Shown one piece after another: positions 17,221-26,001 of a stretch of 64,000 nucleotides of DNA (its first letter is position 1; each line of letters begins with the position of its first letter). The DNA lies in assembly GCF_040676675.1 (NCBI RefSeq), contig NZ_JBFAPK010000012.1, forward strand, positions 115,167 through 179,166. The letters run 5' to 3'. A program made the position numbers and the translations under genes. The DNA comes from JBFAPK01 sp040676675 (GTDB lineage Bacteria; Actinomycetota; Actinomycetes; Mycobacteriales; Micromonosporaceae). A model generated the notes under the pieces. The model did no database searches, had not been told where the DNA came from, and was given only the letters and a program-made list of their open reading frames with translations.

Positions 17221-19671
17221 GTGACGACGTCTGTTCATCAGCGGATCGCCGAGGAGCTCGGCGTTCGCGAGCGGCAGGTACAGGCCGCCGTCGAACTGCT
17301 CGACAGCGGGGCCACCGTGCCGTTCATCGCCCGCTACCGCAAGGAGGTCACCGGCGCCCTCGACGACGCGCAGCTGCGTACGCTCGAAGAGCGGCTGCGG
17401 TACCTGCGGGAGCTGGAGGAGCGGCGGGCCGCGGTGCTCGAGTCCATCCGCGGCCAGGGCAAGCTGGACGAGGCGCTCGAAGCGCAGATCATGGCGGCCG
17501 AGTCGAAGGCCCGGCTGGAGGACATCTACCTGCCGTACAAGCCGAAGCGCCGGACCAAGGCGCAGGTCGCGCGCGAGGCCGGACTGGAGCCGCTCGCCGA
17601 CGCGCTGCTCGCGGACCCGAGCCAGGATCCGCGTACGGCCGCGACCGCCTTCGTCGACGCCGAGCGGGGCGTGGCCGACGCCACGGCGGCGCTGGACGGG
17701 GCGCGGGCGATCCTGGTCGAGCGCTTCGCCGAGGACGCCGACCTGATCGGCTCGCTCCGTGAGCAGATGTGGGGCCGGGGCCGGCTGGTCGCCCGGGTCC
17801 GCGACGGCCAGCAGGAGTCGGGCGCGAAGTTCGCCGACTACTTCGACTTCTCCGAGCCGTTCACCCGGCTGCCCTCGCACCGGGTGCTGGCGATGTTCCG
17901 CGGCGAGAAGGAGAACGTCCTCGAACTGACCCTGGAGCCGGAGGAGGAGCCGGCCGAGCCGGATGCCGTACCGGCCGGACCGACCCGGTACGAGGGCGAG
18001 ATCGCCGCCCGGTTCGGGGTCGCCGACCGGGGCCGCCCGGCCGACCGCTGGCTCACCGACACGGTGCGCTGGGCCTGGCGTACCCGGATCCTGATCCACC
18101 TCGCGGCGGACCTGCGGATGCGGCTCTGGCAGGCGGCCGAGGAGGAGGCGGTCCGGGTCTTCGCCACGAACCTGCGCGACCTGCTGCTCGCCGCGCCGGC
18201 CGGTACCCGCCCGACCATGGGGCTCGACCCGGGCCTGCGCACCGGGGTCAAGGTGGCCGTGGTCGACGCGACCGGCAAGGTGGTGGCGACCGAGACGATC
18301 TACCCGCACGAGCCGCGCCGGCAGTGGGACCAGTCCATCCACCTGCTCGCGCAGCTCGCCCGCGCGCACAAGGTGGAGCTGGTCGCGATCGGCAACGGCA
18401 CCGCCTCCCGGGAGACCGACAAGCTCGCCGGTGACCTGATCCGGCAGCACCCGGACCTGAACCTGACCAAGGTGATGGTCTCGGAGGCCGGCGCCTCGGT
18501 CTACTCCGCGTCCGCGTACGCCTCGCAGGAGCTGCCCGGCCTGGACGTCTCGCTGCGCGGGGCGGTCTCGATCGCGCGCCGCCTCCAGGACCCGCTCGCG
18601 GAGCTCGTCAAGATCGACCCGCGCTCCATCGGGGTCGGCCAGTACCAGCACGACCTCTCCGAGATCAAGCTGTCCCGCTCGCTCGACGCCGTCGTCGAGG
18701 ACTGCGTCAACGCCGTCGGCGTCGACGTGAACACCGCCTCGGCGCCGCTGCTCACCCGGGTCTCCGGCATCGGGGCGGGGCTGGCCGAGAACATCGTGCT
18801 GCACCGGGACGCCAATGGCCCGTTCCGGACCCGGCAGGCGCTCAAGGAGGTGCCGCGGCTCGGCCCCAAGGCGTTCGAGCAGTGCGCCGGCTTCCTGCGC
18901 ATCCCCGGCGGCGACGATCCGCTCGACGCCTCCAGCGTCCACCCCGAGGCGTACCCGGTGGTGCGGCGGATCCTCACCGCCACCGGTACCGACGTCAAGG
19001 GGCTGATCGGCAAGAGCAACCTGCTGCGCGCGCTCAAGCCGACGGACTTCGTCGACGACACGTTCGGCCTGCCGACCGTCACCGACATCCTCAAGGAGCT
19101 GGAGAAGCCGGGCCGCGACCCGCGACCGGCCTTCCGTACCGCCGCCTTCGCGGACGGAGTCGAGAAGATCAGCGACCTGGCGCCGGGGATGCTGCTGGAG
19201 GGCGTGGTCACCAACGTCGCCGCGTTCGGGGCCTTCGTCGACATCGGCGTGCACCAGGACGGGCTGGTCCACGTCTCCGCGATGTCGCGCACCTTCGTGA
19301 AGGACCCGCGCGACGTGGTCAAGTCGGGCGACGTGGTCCGGGTCAAGGTCCTCGACGTGGACGTACCGCGCAAGCGCATCTCGCTCACGCTGCGGATCGA
19401 GGACGAGGTCGACACCCGCGCGTCGTCGCGCGACGGCAACGGCAACGGCGGCGGCGGCCAGCGTCCCGGCCGGGGCGGCGGCGACCGCGGTACGGGCGGC
19501 CAGCGCTCCGGCGGCGGTGGCCGGGGCGGCTCGGGTGGCGGTGGCCGGGGCGGCTCGGGCGGCGGTGGCCGGGGCGGTTCCGGCGGTGGCGGTGGCCGGG
19601 GCGGTTCCGGCGGCGGTGCCCCGGTCAACACGGCGCTCGCCGACGCCCTGCGCCGCGCCGGCCTGCGCTAG
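17221..19671 (+). CDS. tex: Tex-family RNA-binding transcription accessory protein
   Basis: An 816-residue nucleic-acid-binding protein. The N-terminal Tex helices include VPFIARYRKEVTG and YLPYKPKRRTKAQ; the YqgF/RNase H-like domain begins near GLDPGLRTGVKVAVVD; helix-hairpin-helix motifs are around GIGAGLAENIV and VPRLGPKAFEQCAGFLRI; an S1 domain covers LEGVVTNVAAFGAFVDIGVHQDGLVH at about 660-725. The last 80 residues are an RGG-type tail of GGGGRGGS repeats, longer than in classical Tex and likely to add RNA affinity. GTG start. The gene ends before a strong palindrome. Confidence 0.95.
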   Translation: MTTSVHQRIAEELGVRERQVQAAVELLDSGATVPFIARYRKEVTGALDDAQLRTLEERLRYLRELEERRAAVLESIRGQGKLDEALEAQIMAAESKARLEDIYLPYKPKRRTKAQVAREAGLEPLADALLADPSQDPRTAATAFVDAERGVADATAALDGARAILVERFAEDADLIGSLREQMWGRGRLVARVRDGQQESGAKFADYFDFSEPFTRLPSHRVLAMFRGEKENVLELTLEPEEEPAEPDAVPAGPTRYEGEIAARFGVADRGRPADRWLTDTVRWAWRTRILIHLAADLRMRLWQAAEEEAVRVFATNLRDLLLAAPAGTRPTMGLDPGLRTGVKVAVVDATGKVVATETIYPHEPRRQWDQSIHLLAQLARAHKVELVAIGNGTASRETDKLAGDLIRQHPDLNLTKVMVSEAGASVYSASAYASQELPGLDVSLRGAVSIARRLQDPLAELVKIDPRSIGVGQYQHDLSEIKLSRSLDAVVEDCVNAVGVDVNTASAPLLTRVSGIGAGLAENIVLHRDANGPFRTRQALKEVPRLGPKAFEQCAGFLRIPGGDDPLDASSVHPEAYPVVRRILTATGTDVKGLIGKSNLLRALKPTDFVDDTFGLPTVTDILKELEKPGRDPRPAFRTAAFADGVEKISDLAPGMLLEGVVTNVAAFGAFVDIGVHQDGLVHVSAMSRTFVKDPRDVVKSGDVVRVKVLDVDVPRKRISLTLRIEDEVDTRASSRDGNGNGGGGQRPGRGGGDRGTGGQRSGGGGRGGSGGGGRGGSGGGGRGGSGGGGGRGGSGGGAPVNTALADALRRAGLR
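19513..19611 (+). repeat. In-frame 24-bp repeats coding the Tex RGG tail
   Basis: Three 24-bp units and one 27-bp unit encode GGGRGGSG-type octapeptides. Copies are nearly identical at DNA level, so the tail length probably varies between strains. Confidence 0.85.
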
Positions 19672-19747
19672 TCCGGCGCGCGGCACCGCCGCCCGGGGTC
19701 GGCGGCAGCGCGGCAGCACCGCCCGGGCGAGGGCGGCGACAGCACAG

Positions 19748-19799
19748 ATACAGAGAATGAGTGGCTATCCGGCGCGGGATAGCCACTCATTCTCTGTAT
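19748..19799. terminator. Perfect 23-bp bidirectional terminator hairpin
   Basis: Arms at 19748-19770 and 19777-19799 are exact complements with a 6-base loop GGCGCG. Lower GC than its surroundings; each strand ends in a short T-containing run. It separates the convergent tex and alcohol dehydrogenase genes. Confidence 0.92.
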
Positions 19800-19831
19800 G
19801 CGTTCGCATCCGTTCCGGGGTCGGACGCGAC

Positions 19832-21016
19832 TCACGGCTCCAGGACGACCTTGATGCAGCCGTCCTTCTTCTCCTGGAACATCTCGTACGCCTCCGGCGC
19901 ACGCTGCAACGGCAGCCGGTGGGTACGCAGGTCCCGCACGCCGAGCGGGTCGCCGTCCCGCTCCAGCAGGGGCATGATCTCGTCGGTCCAGCGCCGCACG
20001 TGCGCCTGCCCCATCCGCAGCTGCACGCCCCGGTCGAACATCTCCAGCAGCGGCATCGGATCGAGTTCGCCCCCGTAGACGCCGGAGAGCGACACCGTGC
20101 CGCCACGGCGTACCGACTTCACCGCCGCGTGCAGGACGCTGAGCCGGTCCACGCCGAAACGGTCCATCATCGACCGGGCCACCGAGTCGGGCAGCAGCCC
20201 GGTCGCCGTCTGCGCGACCTTGCCCACGGGCGAGCCGTGCGCCTCCATCCCCACGGCATCGATCACCGCGTCCGGCCCCCGCCCGTCGACCAGGTCGAGG
20301 AGGGCGCCCGGTACGTCGTCGAGGTCCGTCACGTCGATCACCTCGACGCCGTGCCGCCGGGCCATCTCCAGCCGCTCGGGGACGAGGTCCAGCCCGAGCA
20401 CGCGGCCCGCGCCGAGGTGGCGGCCGACCCGGGCGCAGAACTGCCCGACCGGGCCGAGCCCGAAGACGGCCAGGGTGCCGCCCGGCGGCACGTCGGCGTA
20501 GCGCACCGCCTGCCAGGCCGTCGGCAGGATGTCGGAAAGGTACAGGTACTGCTCGTCCGGGCCCTCGGCCGGCAGCTTGATCGGGCCGAACTGCGCGTGC
20601 GGTACGCGCAGGTACTCGGCCTGCCCGCCGGGTACCGAGCCGTACAGCGAGGTGTAGCCGAACAGGGCCGCGCCCTTGCCCTCGGACCGCACCTGGGTGG
20701 TCTCGCACTGGGCGTACAGCTGCCGCTGGCACATCCAGCACGATCCGCAGGCGATGTTGAAGGGCACGACGACGCGGTCCCCCGGACGGAGGCGGTCGAC
20801 CGCCGAGCCGACCTCCTCGACGATCCCCATCGCCTCGTGTCCGAGGATGTCGCCGGGCTTGAGGTAGGCGCCCAGCACCTCGTACAGGTGCAGGTCGGAG
20901 CCGCAGATCGCGGTGGAGGTGACCCGGATGACCGCGTCGGTCGGTTCCTCGATCCGCGGGTCGGGCACCTCCTCCACCCGTACCTCGCGCTTGCCCTGCC
21001 AGGTCAGTGCCTTCAT
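19832..21016 (-). CDS. Zinc-dependent alcohol dehydrogenase (formaldehyde dehydrogenase-like MDR)
   Basis: A 394-residue medium-chain dehydrogenase. Catalytic zinc ligands appear in AICGSDLHLYE (Cys) and GHEAMG (His-Glu); the structural zinc cysteines are in CGSCWMCQRQLYAQC; the NAD-binding GLGPVGQFCARVG follows. The long insert with LPDSVARSMMDRF and the C-terminus are typical of the glutathione-independent formaldehyde dehydrogenase-like group, for which the true substrate is often unknown. Single gene; ATG start. Confidence 0.9.
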   Translation of the reverse strand: MKALTWQGKREVRVEEVPDPRIEEPTDAVIRVTSTAICGSDLHLYEVLGAYLKPGDILGHEAMGIVEEVGSAVDRLRPGDRVVVPFNIACGSCWMCQRQLYAQCETTQVRSEGKGAALFGYTSLYGSVPGGQAEYLRVPHAQFGPIKLPAEGPDEQYLYLSDILPTAWQAVRYADVPPGGTLAVFGLGPVGQFCARVGRHLGAGRVLGLDLVPERLEMARRHGVEVIDVTDLDDVPGALLDLVDGRGPDAVIDAVGMEAHGSPVGKVAQTATGLLPDSVARSMMDRFGVDRLSVLHAAVKSVRRGGTVSLSGVYGGELDPMPLLEMFDRGVQLRMGQAHVRRWTDEIMPLLERDGDPLGVRDLRTHRLPLQRAPEAYEMFQEKKDGCIKVVLEP

Positions 21017-21149
21017 GGTGGTGTCCCTCCCGCTCGGCGACGGCTACGGGATTACCTGCTACCCCGGACGGGTCGGGCCAACCCGCCGGGGCCCGCCGCG
21101 ACGACCCACAGTCCACTCCGGACGGTTGCTCGGAGGTGCGTGCCGTCGA

Positions 21150-21602
21150 TCAGCGCAGCACGAGCAGGACGTGTTCGTGCTCGCCGTGCCGGAGGGTGCC
21201 GGTGCGCTCGAAGCCGACCCTCTCCAGCAGCCGTACCGAACCGGTGTTGCCGACGTACGGGTCGGCGTGCAGCGGGCGTGCCTTCTCGCGCGCGAGGAAC
21301 AGCTCCAGCGCCCGGGTGCCGATTCCCCGCCCCCAGTACGCCCGGCCGAGCCAGTAGCCGATGAAGCGTCGGTCCTCCGCCCACCAGGCCACCACGTTGC
21401 CGGCCACCTCGCCGTCGACCGTCACCGTCTGCACGAACACGGTGGGATCGCCGAGCACCTTCGTGGCCCAGTGGGTCATGAACCGCTCCCGCTCGCGGGG
21501 CGGGAAATTCGACCGGCGTACCGCCTCGGGGTCGTGCTCCTGTTCGAAGAACAGCTCCAGATCGGGCCGCTCCACCTCCCGCAACCGCACCTCATCGCTC
21601 AT
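21150..21602 (-). CDS. GNAT-family N-acetyltransferase
   Basis: About 150 residues with the RimJ/RimL-like acetyltransferase layout: VRLREVERPDLELFF at the start, IGYWLGRAYWGRGIGTRALELFL as the acetyl-CoA loop (motif A, R-G-I-G-T) and NTGSVRLLERVGFERTGTLR as motif B. MSDEVRL was taken as the start; an in-frame ATG ten codons upstream is possible. Substrate unknown; nearby genes give no hint. Confidence 0.85.
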   Translation of the reverse strand: MSDEVRLREVERPDLELFFEQEHDPEAVRRSNFPPRERERFMTHWATKVLGDPTVFVQTVTVDGEVAGNVVAWWAEDRRFIGYWLGRAYWGRGIGTRALELFLAREKARPLHADPYVGNTGSVRLLERVGFERTGTLRHGEHEHVLLVLR

Positions 21603-21676
21603 TCCGGGGAGTCTGGCACCCGCCACCGACATTTCCGCGGGCCGTACCCGGCCGGTGAGATCAGGTAGCGGGCGGC

Positions 21677-21988
21677 TCAGCCGAGGTTCTGCTCGATCTC
21701 CCGGGTCATCCGGTCGAACTCTGCCGCAAGATCCACGCCGTACCGGTCGGCGAGCACGAGCACCGCCCAGAGGCAGTCCGCCAGCTCGTGACCGAGCTCG
21801 GCCCGCGCCTCCGGGATCTCCCGGCGGCCGTCTACGGCCATCACCAGCTTCGCCAGGTCTCCGACGTCGCCGACGAAGCCCAGCGCCAGATCACGTGTGT
21901 CCCAGGCGCCCCGACCGGCGGCGATGTTGTACCGGTCGTACAGCTCGGCGATGGCGACGGCCCGCGCCCGCAGGCTTTCGAGATCCAT
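21677..21988 (-). CDS. MazG-like nucleotide pyrophosphohydrolase
   Basis: A 103-residue all-alpha MazG/dCTPase-like protein. The ELAD-type metal-binding helix is seen as ELGHELADCLWAVLVLAD; the upstream pair of acidic residues usual in the first helix is replaced by VGDVGDLAKLV. It may hydrolyse abnormal or excess nucleotides. ATG start MDLESLRAR. Confidence 0.75.
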   Translation of the reverse strand: MDLESLRARAVAIAELYDRYNIAAGRGAWDTRDLALGFVGDVGDLAKLVMAVDGRREIPEARAELGHELADCLWAVLVLADRYGVDLAAEFDRMTREIEQNLG

Positions 21989-22020
21989 CCGGGGAACCTA
22001 TCGTGCGGCCGGCCCTCCGG

Positions 22021-23070
22021 TCACCGGCCCGAACCAGGCGAGCCCGTCGTCCCGTTCACGGGCTCACTTCGGTGCTCGGGGTCGCTCCGGGGCGCGAGAG
22101 GCCATGCGCCGAGGCGGGACGGGGTCGAGACGGCGCGCGGGCGGCGACGGCGGGTGATCCGGCGCCACCAGAACTGCTGCACGACAAGGGTGAGCACGCC
22201 GGCCAGCACGATCGCGCAGATGTTGATCAGAAGTTGCGCGGCCGAACCGAGCGCCTCGTCGGGTATGCCGTACGCGAGCGCGACCGCCACGTTCGCGGCG
22301 GCCGGCACCGTGGTGACCGAGATCAGCACCCCGACCAGCGGGCCGGCCCGGTTTGCGGTCAGCGAGATCATGCCGGCGGCACCGGCGAGGAAGCCCACCA
22401 CCCAGGAGAGCGCGTCCGGCCGCCAGATGAAGTCGGTCAGCGGGCGCGGCGCCAGCAGCATCGACCGGTCGACCAGCCCGGCAGCGGTCAGCAGCCAGGT
22501 GGTGAGCACGGTGACGGCCATCGCCACCAGGAACCCGACCACCAGGGCGACCGTGGACCGTACGATCACCGCCGGGCGCCGGCGCAGCACCGCGACGCAG
22601 AGCGCGGCGAGCGGGCCGAACTCCGGCCCGACGACCATCGCGCCGACGATCAGGATCGGTTGGTCGATCAGTACGCCGATCCCGGCAATGATGGTCGCCA
22701 CCGTGATCAGCAGCAGGTACGTCACGGAGAGGCGGGTCTCCTCGCCCGTCTTGTGGGCGATCTCGTCCCAGACCAGGGCGTCGGTACCGAGCCCGGGCGC
22801 CACCCGCTCGGCCCGGTCCGCGGCGGCGGAGAGCGTCACGTCGGTCTCGTCCACGGCGATCGCGCCCGCGTCGTCGACGCCGAGTTCCCGCAGCGCCCGC
22901 AGCACCCCGTCGGCGCCCTCCCGGGCCACGTCGCAGAGCACCAGGTCACCGGCCGGGCGCTTCGCGGCCCCGGGCAGTACGACCAGGTGGGTCACCACCT
23001 CCATGCCGGCGAGCAGGTCGACCACCGCCGGGGCACGGTCCGGCGGGACGATGATTCGCAGGTGCAGCAC
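22021..23070 (-). CDS. DUF389 membrane protein
   Basis: A 349-residue protein of the TIGR00341/DUF389 family. A cytoplasmic N-terminal part (HLRIIVPPDRAPAVVDLL) precedes about six to seven transmembrane helices, including YLLLITVATIIAGIGVLID and the conserved VGAMVVGPEFGPLAAL. The function of the family is unknown. GTG 23070 has GGAG seven bases upstream and begins the conserved sequence; the open frame continues 13 codons further without support. The C-terminus is a charged, probably disordered tail. Confidence 0.85.
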   Translation of the reverse strand: MLHLRIIVPPDRAPAVVDLLAGMEVVTHLVVLPGAAKRPAGDLVLCDVAREGADGVLRALRELGVDDAGAIAVDETDVTLSAAADRAERVAPGLGTDALVWDEIAHKTGEETRLSVTYLLLITVATIIAGIGVLIDQPILIVGAMVVGPEFGPLAALCVAVLRRRPAVIVRSTVALVVGFLVAMAVTVLTTWLLTAAGLVDRSMLLAPRPLTDFIWRPDALSWVVGFLAGAAGMISLTANRAGPLVGVLISVTTVPAAANVAVALAYGIPDEALGSAAQLLINICAIVLAGVLTLVVQQFWWRRITRRRRPRAVSTPSRLGAWPLAPRSDPEHRSEPVNGTTGSPGSGR

Positions 23071-23288
23071 TGCCCGGCTCCCTCGATCGGGTCCGACGGG
23101 CCACCCCACGGACCGCGAGAGACTCTAGTACGGCAGTGACAGGCCGGGTCCGGGTGCCGGACGCGGGGCACCACCCCGGGTGGGCCGGCAAGATCGTCTC
23201 CCGCCGGCGCCCACCGGATTCATCGCGGTGCCGGGGCGACCGGGCGGCCCGGCACGGTCGAGCCCGCGCCTCGACGGTACCGGCCGGC

Positions 23289-24617
23289 TCAGCTCCGTGC
23301 GCCGCCCGCCGCTCGTTCCACGATGCCCGCCACCTGCCGCGCCGCCGCCCGCCGGTCGAAGTACCGGGTGGCGTGCCGCCGGGCCAACTCCCCCCGATCG
23401 GCGAGGCGGCCCGCCTCGAATTCCTGGTACGCCGCCTCCAGCGCGGCGCCGAGCGCGGCGCTGTCGCCCCGCGGCACGATCCAGCCGAACGACGGGTCGA
23501 CCGCCTCGGGCAGTCCGCCCGCGTCGCTGGCGATCGTCGGCACGCCCATCGCCGACGCCTCCCGGACGACCCCGTTGCTCCCCTCGGAGAGCGACGGGGT
23601 GACGCTGACGTCGGCGGCCACGAAGTAGGGACGCAGGTCGGGCACCCAGCCGAGCCAGGTGACGCTCGGGTTCGTCGCCACCCCGAACTGGTCGATCAGC
23701 CGCTGGCGGTAGTCCTCGGCCTCCTTCGTGAAGCCCTCACCGACGAGCAGGAGGTGGGAGCGGGGATGGCGGGCGTGGAAGGCGGGCCAGGCGGACAACA
23801 GCACGTCGTGTCCCTTGAACCCCCGGGCGTTGTGCGCGAGCCGTTTCGGCACGTACACGTAGGCGACCATGACCACCAGGAAGTCGCCCTCGGCGACGCC
23901 GACCTCCGCGCGGGCCTTGGCCCGTCGCTCGGCCACCCCGGCGGACGGGCCGACTACCCCGGCGGACGGGCTGGCCACCCCGGCGGACGGGCCGGGCGCC
24001 GTCGACCAGTCGGGTCTGAAGTAGTCCAGGTCGGTGCCGTACTGGGCCACCGGCCGCCGTTCGGGTGGGCAGCCAAGTTCGCCGTAGAGGCGGGATATGT
24101 GCTCGGTGCAGCAGATCGTGACGTCGTCCATGCGCCAGAGGAACCGTTCGACCGGCCGGATCAACGGCGATTCGAGGTACAGCGGCCCGGCGACCATGTG
24201 CACCCGCCGCATCGGCAGCCCGATCGCGATCAGACGCGCCGCCAGCGCGGACGAGTACAGGTGGTAGTTGAGGACGTCGGGGCGCAACCGGCGTACCAGC
24301 CGGCGCAGCCGCCAGAGCCCTCGCAGCGTCGCGAGACTCGGCCGGTAGCGGAAGTCGAACGGGGAGTCGACCACCTCGAATCCCGCCTCGGCCAGCATCG
24401 ACCTCAACCGGCCGGGACCCGGCGGAATCACCACGATGACGTGATGCCCGCGGCGGCGCAGCTCCGTTATCTGCGGCAGGATCCAGAGACCGCCGTTGTT
24501 GGTCTTCAGCATCACGGCAATTCGCAAGCTTGTCACCGGTTCCGCTCTCCTCTCGATTGCCTGACCGGGGCCGTCCAGGACGCGCCGGGCATTCCCGTCC
24601 GGGGTGCGGAGCGTCAT
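23289..24617 (-). CDS. Glycosyltransferase family 4, polysaccharide locus
   Basis: A 442-residue GT-B enzyme. The donor-binding C-half is clear in HVLLSAWPAFHARH-like text, then LGWVPDLRPYFVAADVSVTPSLSEGSNGVVREASAMG with the GT4 glutamates. The acceptor half starts at LRIAVMLKTNNGGLW. The ATG overlaps the stop of the upstream acyltransferase (ATGA), implying coupling; GTG 24536 would start right at the domain and is an alternative. Residues around 228-248 contain three PSAGV-type repeats in the interdomain region. It is the last gene of the left minus-strand operon and probably extends the lipid-linked oligosaccharide. Confidence 0.88.
   Translation of the reverse strand: MTLRTPDGNARRVLDGPGQAIERRAEPVTSLRIAVMLKTNNGGLWILPQITELRRRGHHVIVVIPPGPGRLRSMLAEAGFEVVDSPFDFRYRPSLATLRGLWRLRRLVRRLRPDVLNYHLYSSALAARLIAIGLPMRRVHMVAGPLYLESPLIRPVERFLWRMDDVTICCTEHISRLYGELGCPPERRPVAQYGTDLDYFRPDWSTAPGPSAGVASPSAGVVGPSAGVAERRAKARAEVGVAEGDFLVVMVAYVYVPKRLAHNARGFKGHDVLLSAWPAFHARHPRSHLLLVGEGFTKEAEDYRQRLIDQFGVATNPSVTWLGWVPDLRPYFVAADVSVTPSLSEGSNGVVREASAMGVPTIASDAGGLPEAVDPSFGWIVPRGDSAALGAALEAAYQEFEAGRLADRGELARRHATRYFDRRAAARQVAGIVERAAGGARS
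23936..23998 (-). repeat. In-frame 21-bp minisatellite in a glycosyltransferase
   Basis: Units starting CCCCGGCGGACGGGC at 23936, 23957 and 23978 encode PSAGVAS, PSAGVVG and PSAGVAE-like heptapeptides. Confidence 0.85.
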
Positions 24618-25258
24618 CTCGCCGGAACTCCCTTCACGACGGCTCCCGCCGCGACGTCCCGTACGACGCAGGCCGCGGCCCCGATCGTCGCGTCCGCCCC
24701 GACCCGCCGCCGCTGCAGGACGACGGCGCCCGCGCCGACCATCACGCCCGGCTCCAGCCGGCACTCGCCGGAGACGGCGGCCAGCGGGTTGACCGAGACG
24801 AAGTCGCCCAACACGCAGTCGTGCGCGACCGTGACGTTCTGGTTGAGGTGCACGTGCCGGCCGAGGGTCACGTTCGTGGTCACCCGGGCTCCCGCGAAGA
24901 CCAGCAGGCCCTCACCGGCCACGGTGTCGGCGCCGACCATCGCCGCCGGGTGGACCAGGTTGGCGGCCGGCAACCGGTACGCGTCGATCCGCGCGCTCAC
25001 GGTCCGCCGTACCCGGGGATCACCGATCCCGACCGCGACGTGGGTTCCCTCCGGCAGGTCGCGCAGCCGGTCGATCGGCCCGAGATAGGGCAGGTCCAGT
25101 TGCTGTACGCGCTTGCGGTTGAGCTCCGAGGGGTGGTCGTCGACGAACCCGAGCACCCGCCAGACGGGCTCGGCCAGGCCCTGGTTGACGGCGTGGATGA
25201 CGGCCAGGGTCTCGCGGCCGTGCCCGCCGCACCCGACGACGACGATGTCCAGGCTCAC
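24614..25258 (-). CDS. NeuD/PglD-family sugar O- or N-acyltransferase
   Basis: A 214-residue left-handed beta-helix acyltransferase. The N-terminal Rossmann-like substrate domain (LDIVVVGCGGHGRETLAVI) is followed by hexapeptide repeats from about 105 (VGADTVAGEGLLVFAGARV, HVHLNQNVTVAHDCVLGD) with the catalytic histidine in VAHDC, and VKGVPAR at the end. In PglD this enzyme acetylates the 4-amino group of a UDP-sugar. GTG start overlaps the previous stop (GTGA) and its stop overlaps the next ATG, so the four genes are translationally coupled. It works most plausibly on the product of the adjacent aminotransferase. Confidence 0.9.
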   Translation of the reverse strand: MSLDIVVVGCGGHGRETLAVIHAVNQGLAEPVWRVLGFVDDHPSELNRKRVQQLDLPYLGPIDRLRDLPEGTHVAVGIGDPRVRRTVSARIDAYRLPAANLVHPAAMVGADTVAGEGLLVFAGARVTTNVTLGRHVHLNQNVTVAHDCVLGDFVSVNPLAAVSGECRLEPGVMVGAGAVVLQRRRVGADATIGAAACVVRDVAAGAVVKGVPAR

Positions 25259-26001
25259 GCGACCGGCCTCTTCGCGCTGGGCTCGGCGGTCGACAGACGG
25301 ACGCTCCCGAGCTGCCCGTCGAGCCAGGGCTGCCCGTCGAACCCGGGCTGCCCGTCCGTCCTGGGCTGTGCGTCGGCCCCGGGCTGCCCCGCGCTGCCGA
25401 GGAACTCGGCGATGGTGGCGTGACCGGGCGCCGTGATGCCCTCCCGGCGCAGGACGACCCGCACCGTCTCGGCGAGGATCCGCAGGTCCAGGCCGAGGCT
25501 GCGGTCTTCGACGTACCGGACGTCGTAGGCGAACCGCTGCTCCCAGGTCAACGCGTTGCGTCCCCGCACCTGGGCCAGCCCGGTCAGGCCGGGGCGGACC
25601 TCGTGCCGGCGGGCCTGCTCCGGCGTGTAGCGGGTCAGGTAGCGCATCAGCAGGGGACGCGGCCCGACCAGGCTCATGTCTCCCCGGACCACGTTCCACA
25701 AGGTGGGAAGCTCGTCCAGGCTGGTGGAGCGCAACCAGCGGCCGAACGGGGTCAGCCGGTCGGCGTCGGCGAGCCGCGCCGATTCCGGGGCCGGCCGCAT
25801 CGTCCGGAACTTGACCAGCTCGAACGGTCTGCCGTACAGCCCGGGTCGGGTCTGCCGGAAGAACACGGGGCGACCCAGCGTCGCCGCCACCGCGACCGCG
25901 ACGACCAGGATGAGGGGCGCCAGGAGCACCAGCCCCACCGCCGCGATCACCGGCTCGGCGAGTCGCTTGGCGACGTCGTACGCGGTCGTCCGTCGCGTCA
26001 C
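25255..26001 (-). CDS. Undecaprenyl-phosphate sugar phosphotransferase (PglC-like initiating transferase)
   Basis: A 248-residue bacterial sugar transferase that moves a phospho-sugar onto undecaprenyl phosphate and so starts repeat-unit synthesis. One N-terminal membrane helix (PVIAAVGLVLLAPLILVV) is followed by KFRTM, the catalytic STSLDELPTLWNVVRGDMS, VGPRPLL and EVRPGLTGLAQV. The short form without extra transmembrane helices matches PglC rather than WbaP. GTG start overlapping the aminotransferase stop. The C-terminal 30 residues are an unusual GQPGxD-type repeat tail. Confidence 0.92.
   Translation of the reverse strand: MTRRTTAYDVAKRLAEPVIAAVGLVLLAPLILVVAVAVAATLGRPVFFRQTRPGLYGRPFELVKFRTMRPAPESARLADADRLTPFGRWLRSTSLDELPTLWNVVRGDMSLVGPRPLLMRYLTRYTPEQARRHEVRPGLTGLAQVRGRNALTWEQRFAYDVRYVEDRSLGLDLRILAETVRVVLRREGITAPGHATIAEFLGSAGQPGADAQPRTDGQPGFDGQPWLDGQLGSVRLSTAEPSAKRPVA
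25300..25389 (-). repeat. In-frame 18-bp minisatellite at the sugar transferase C-terminus
   Basis: Five 18-bp units encode GQPGAD, AQPRTD, GQPGFD, GQPWLD and GQLGSV. Confidence 0.87.
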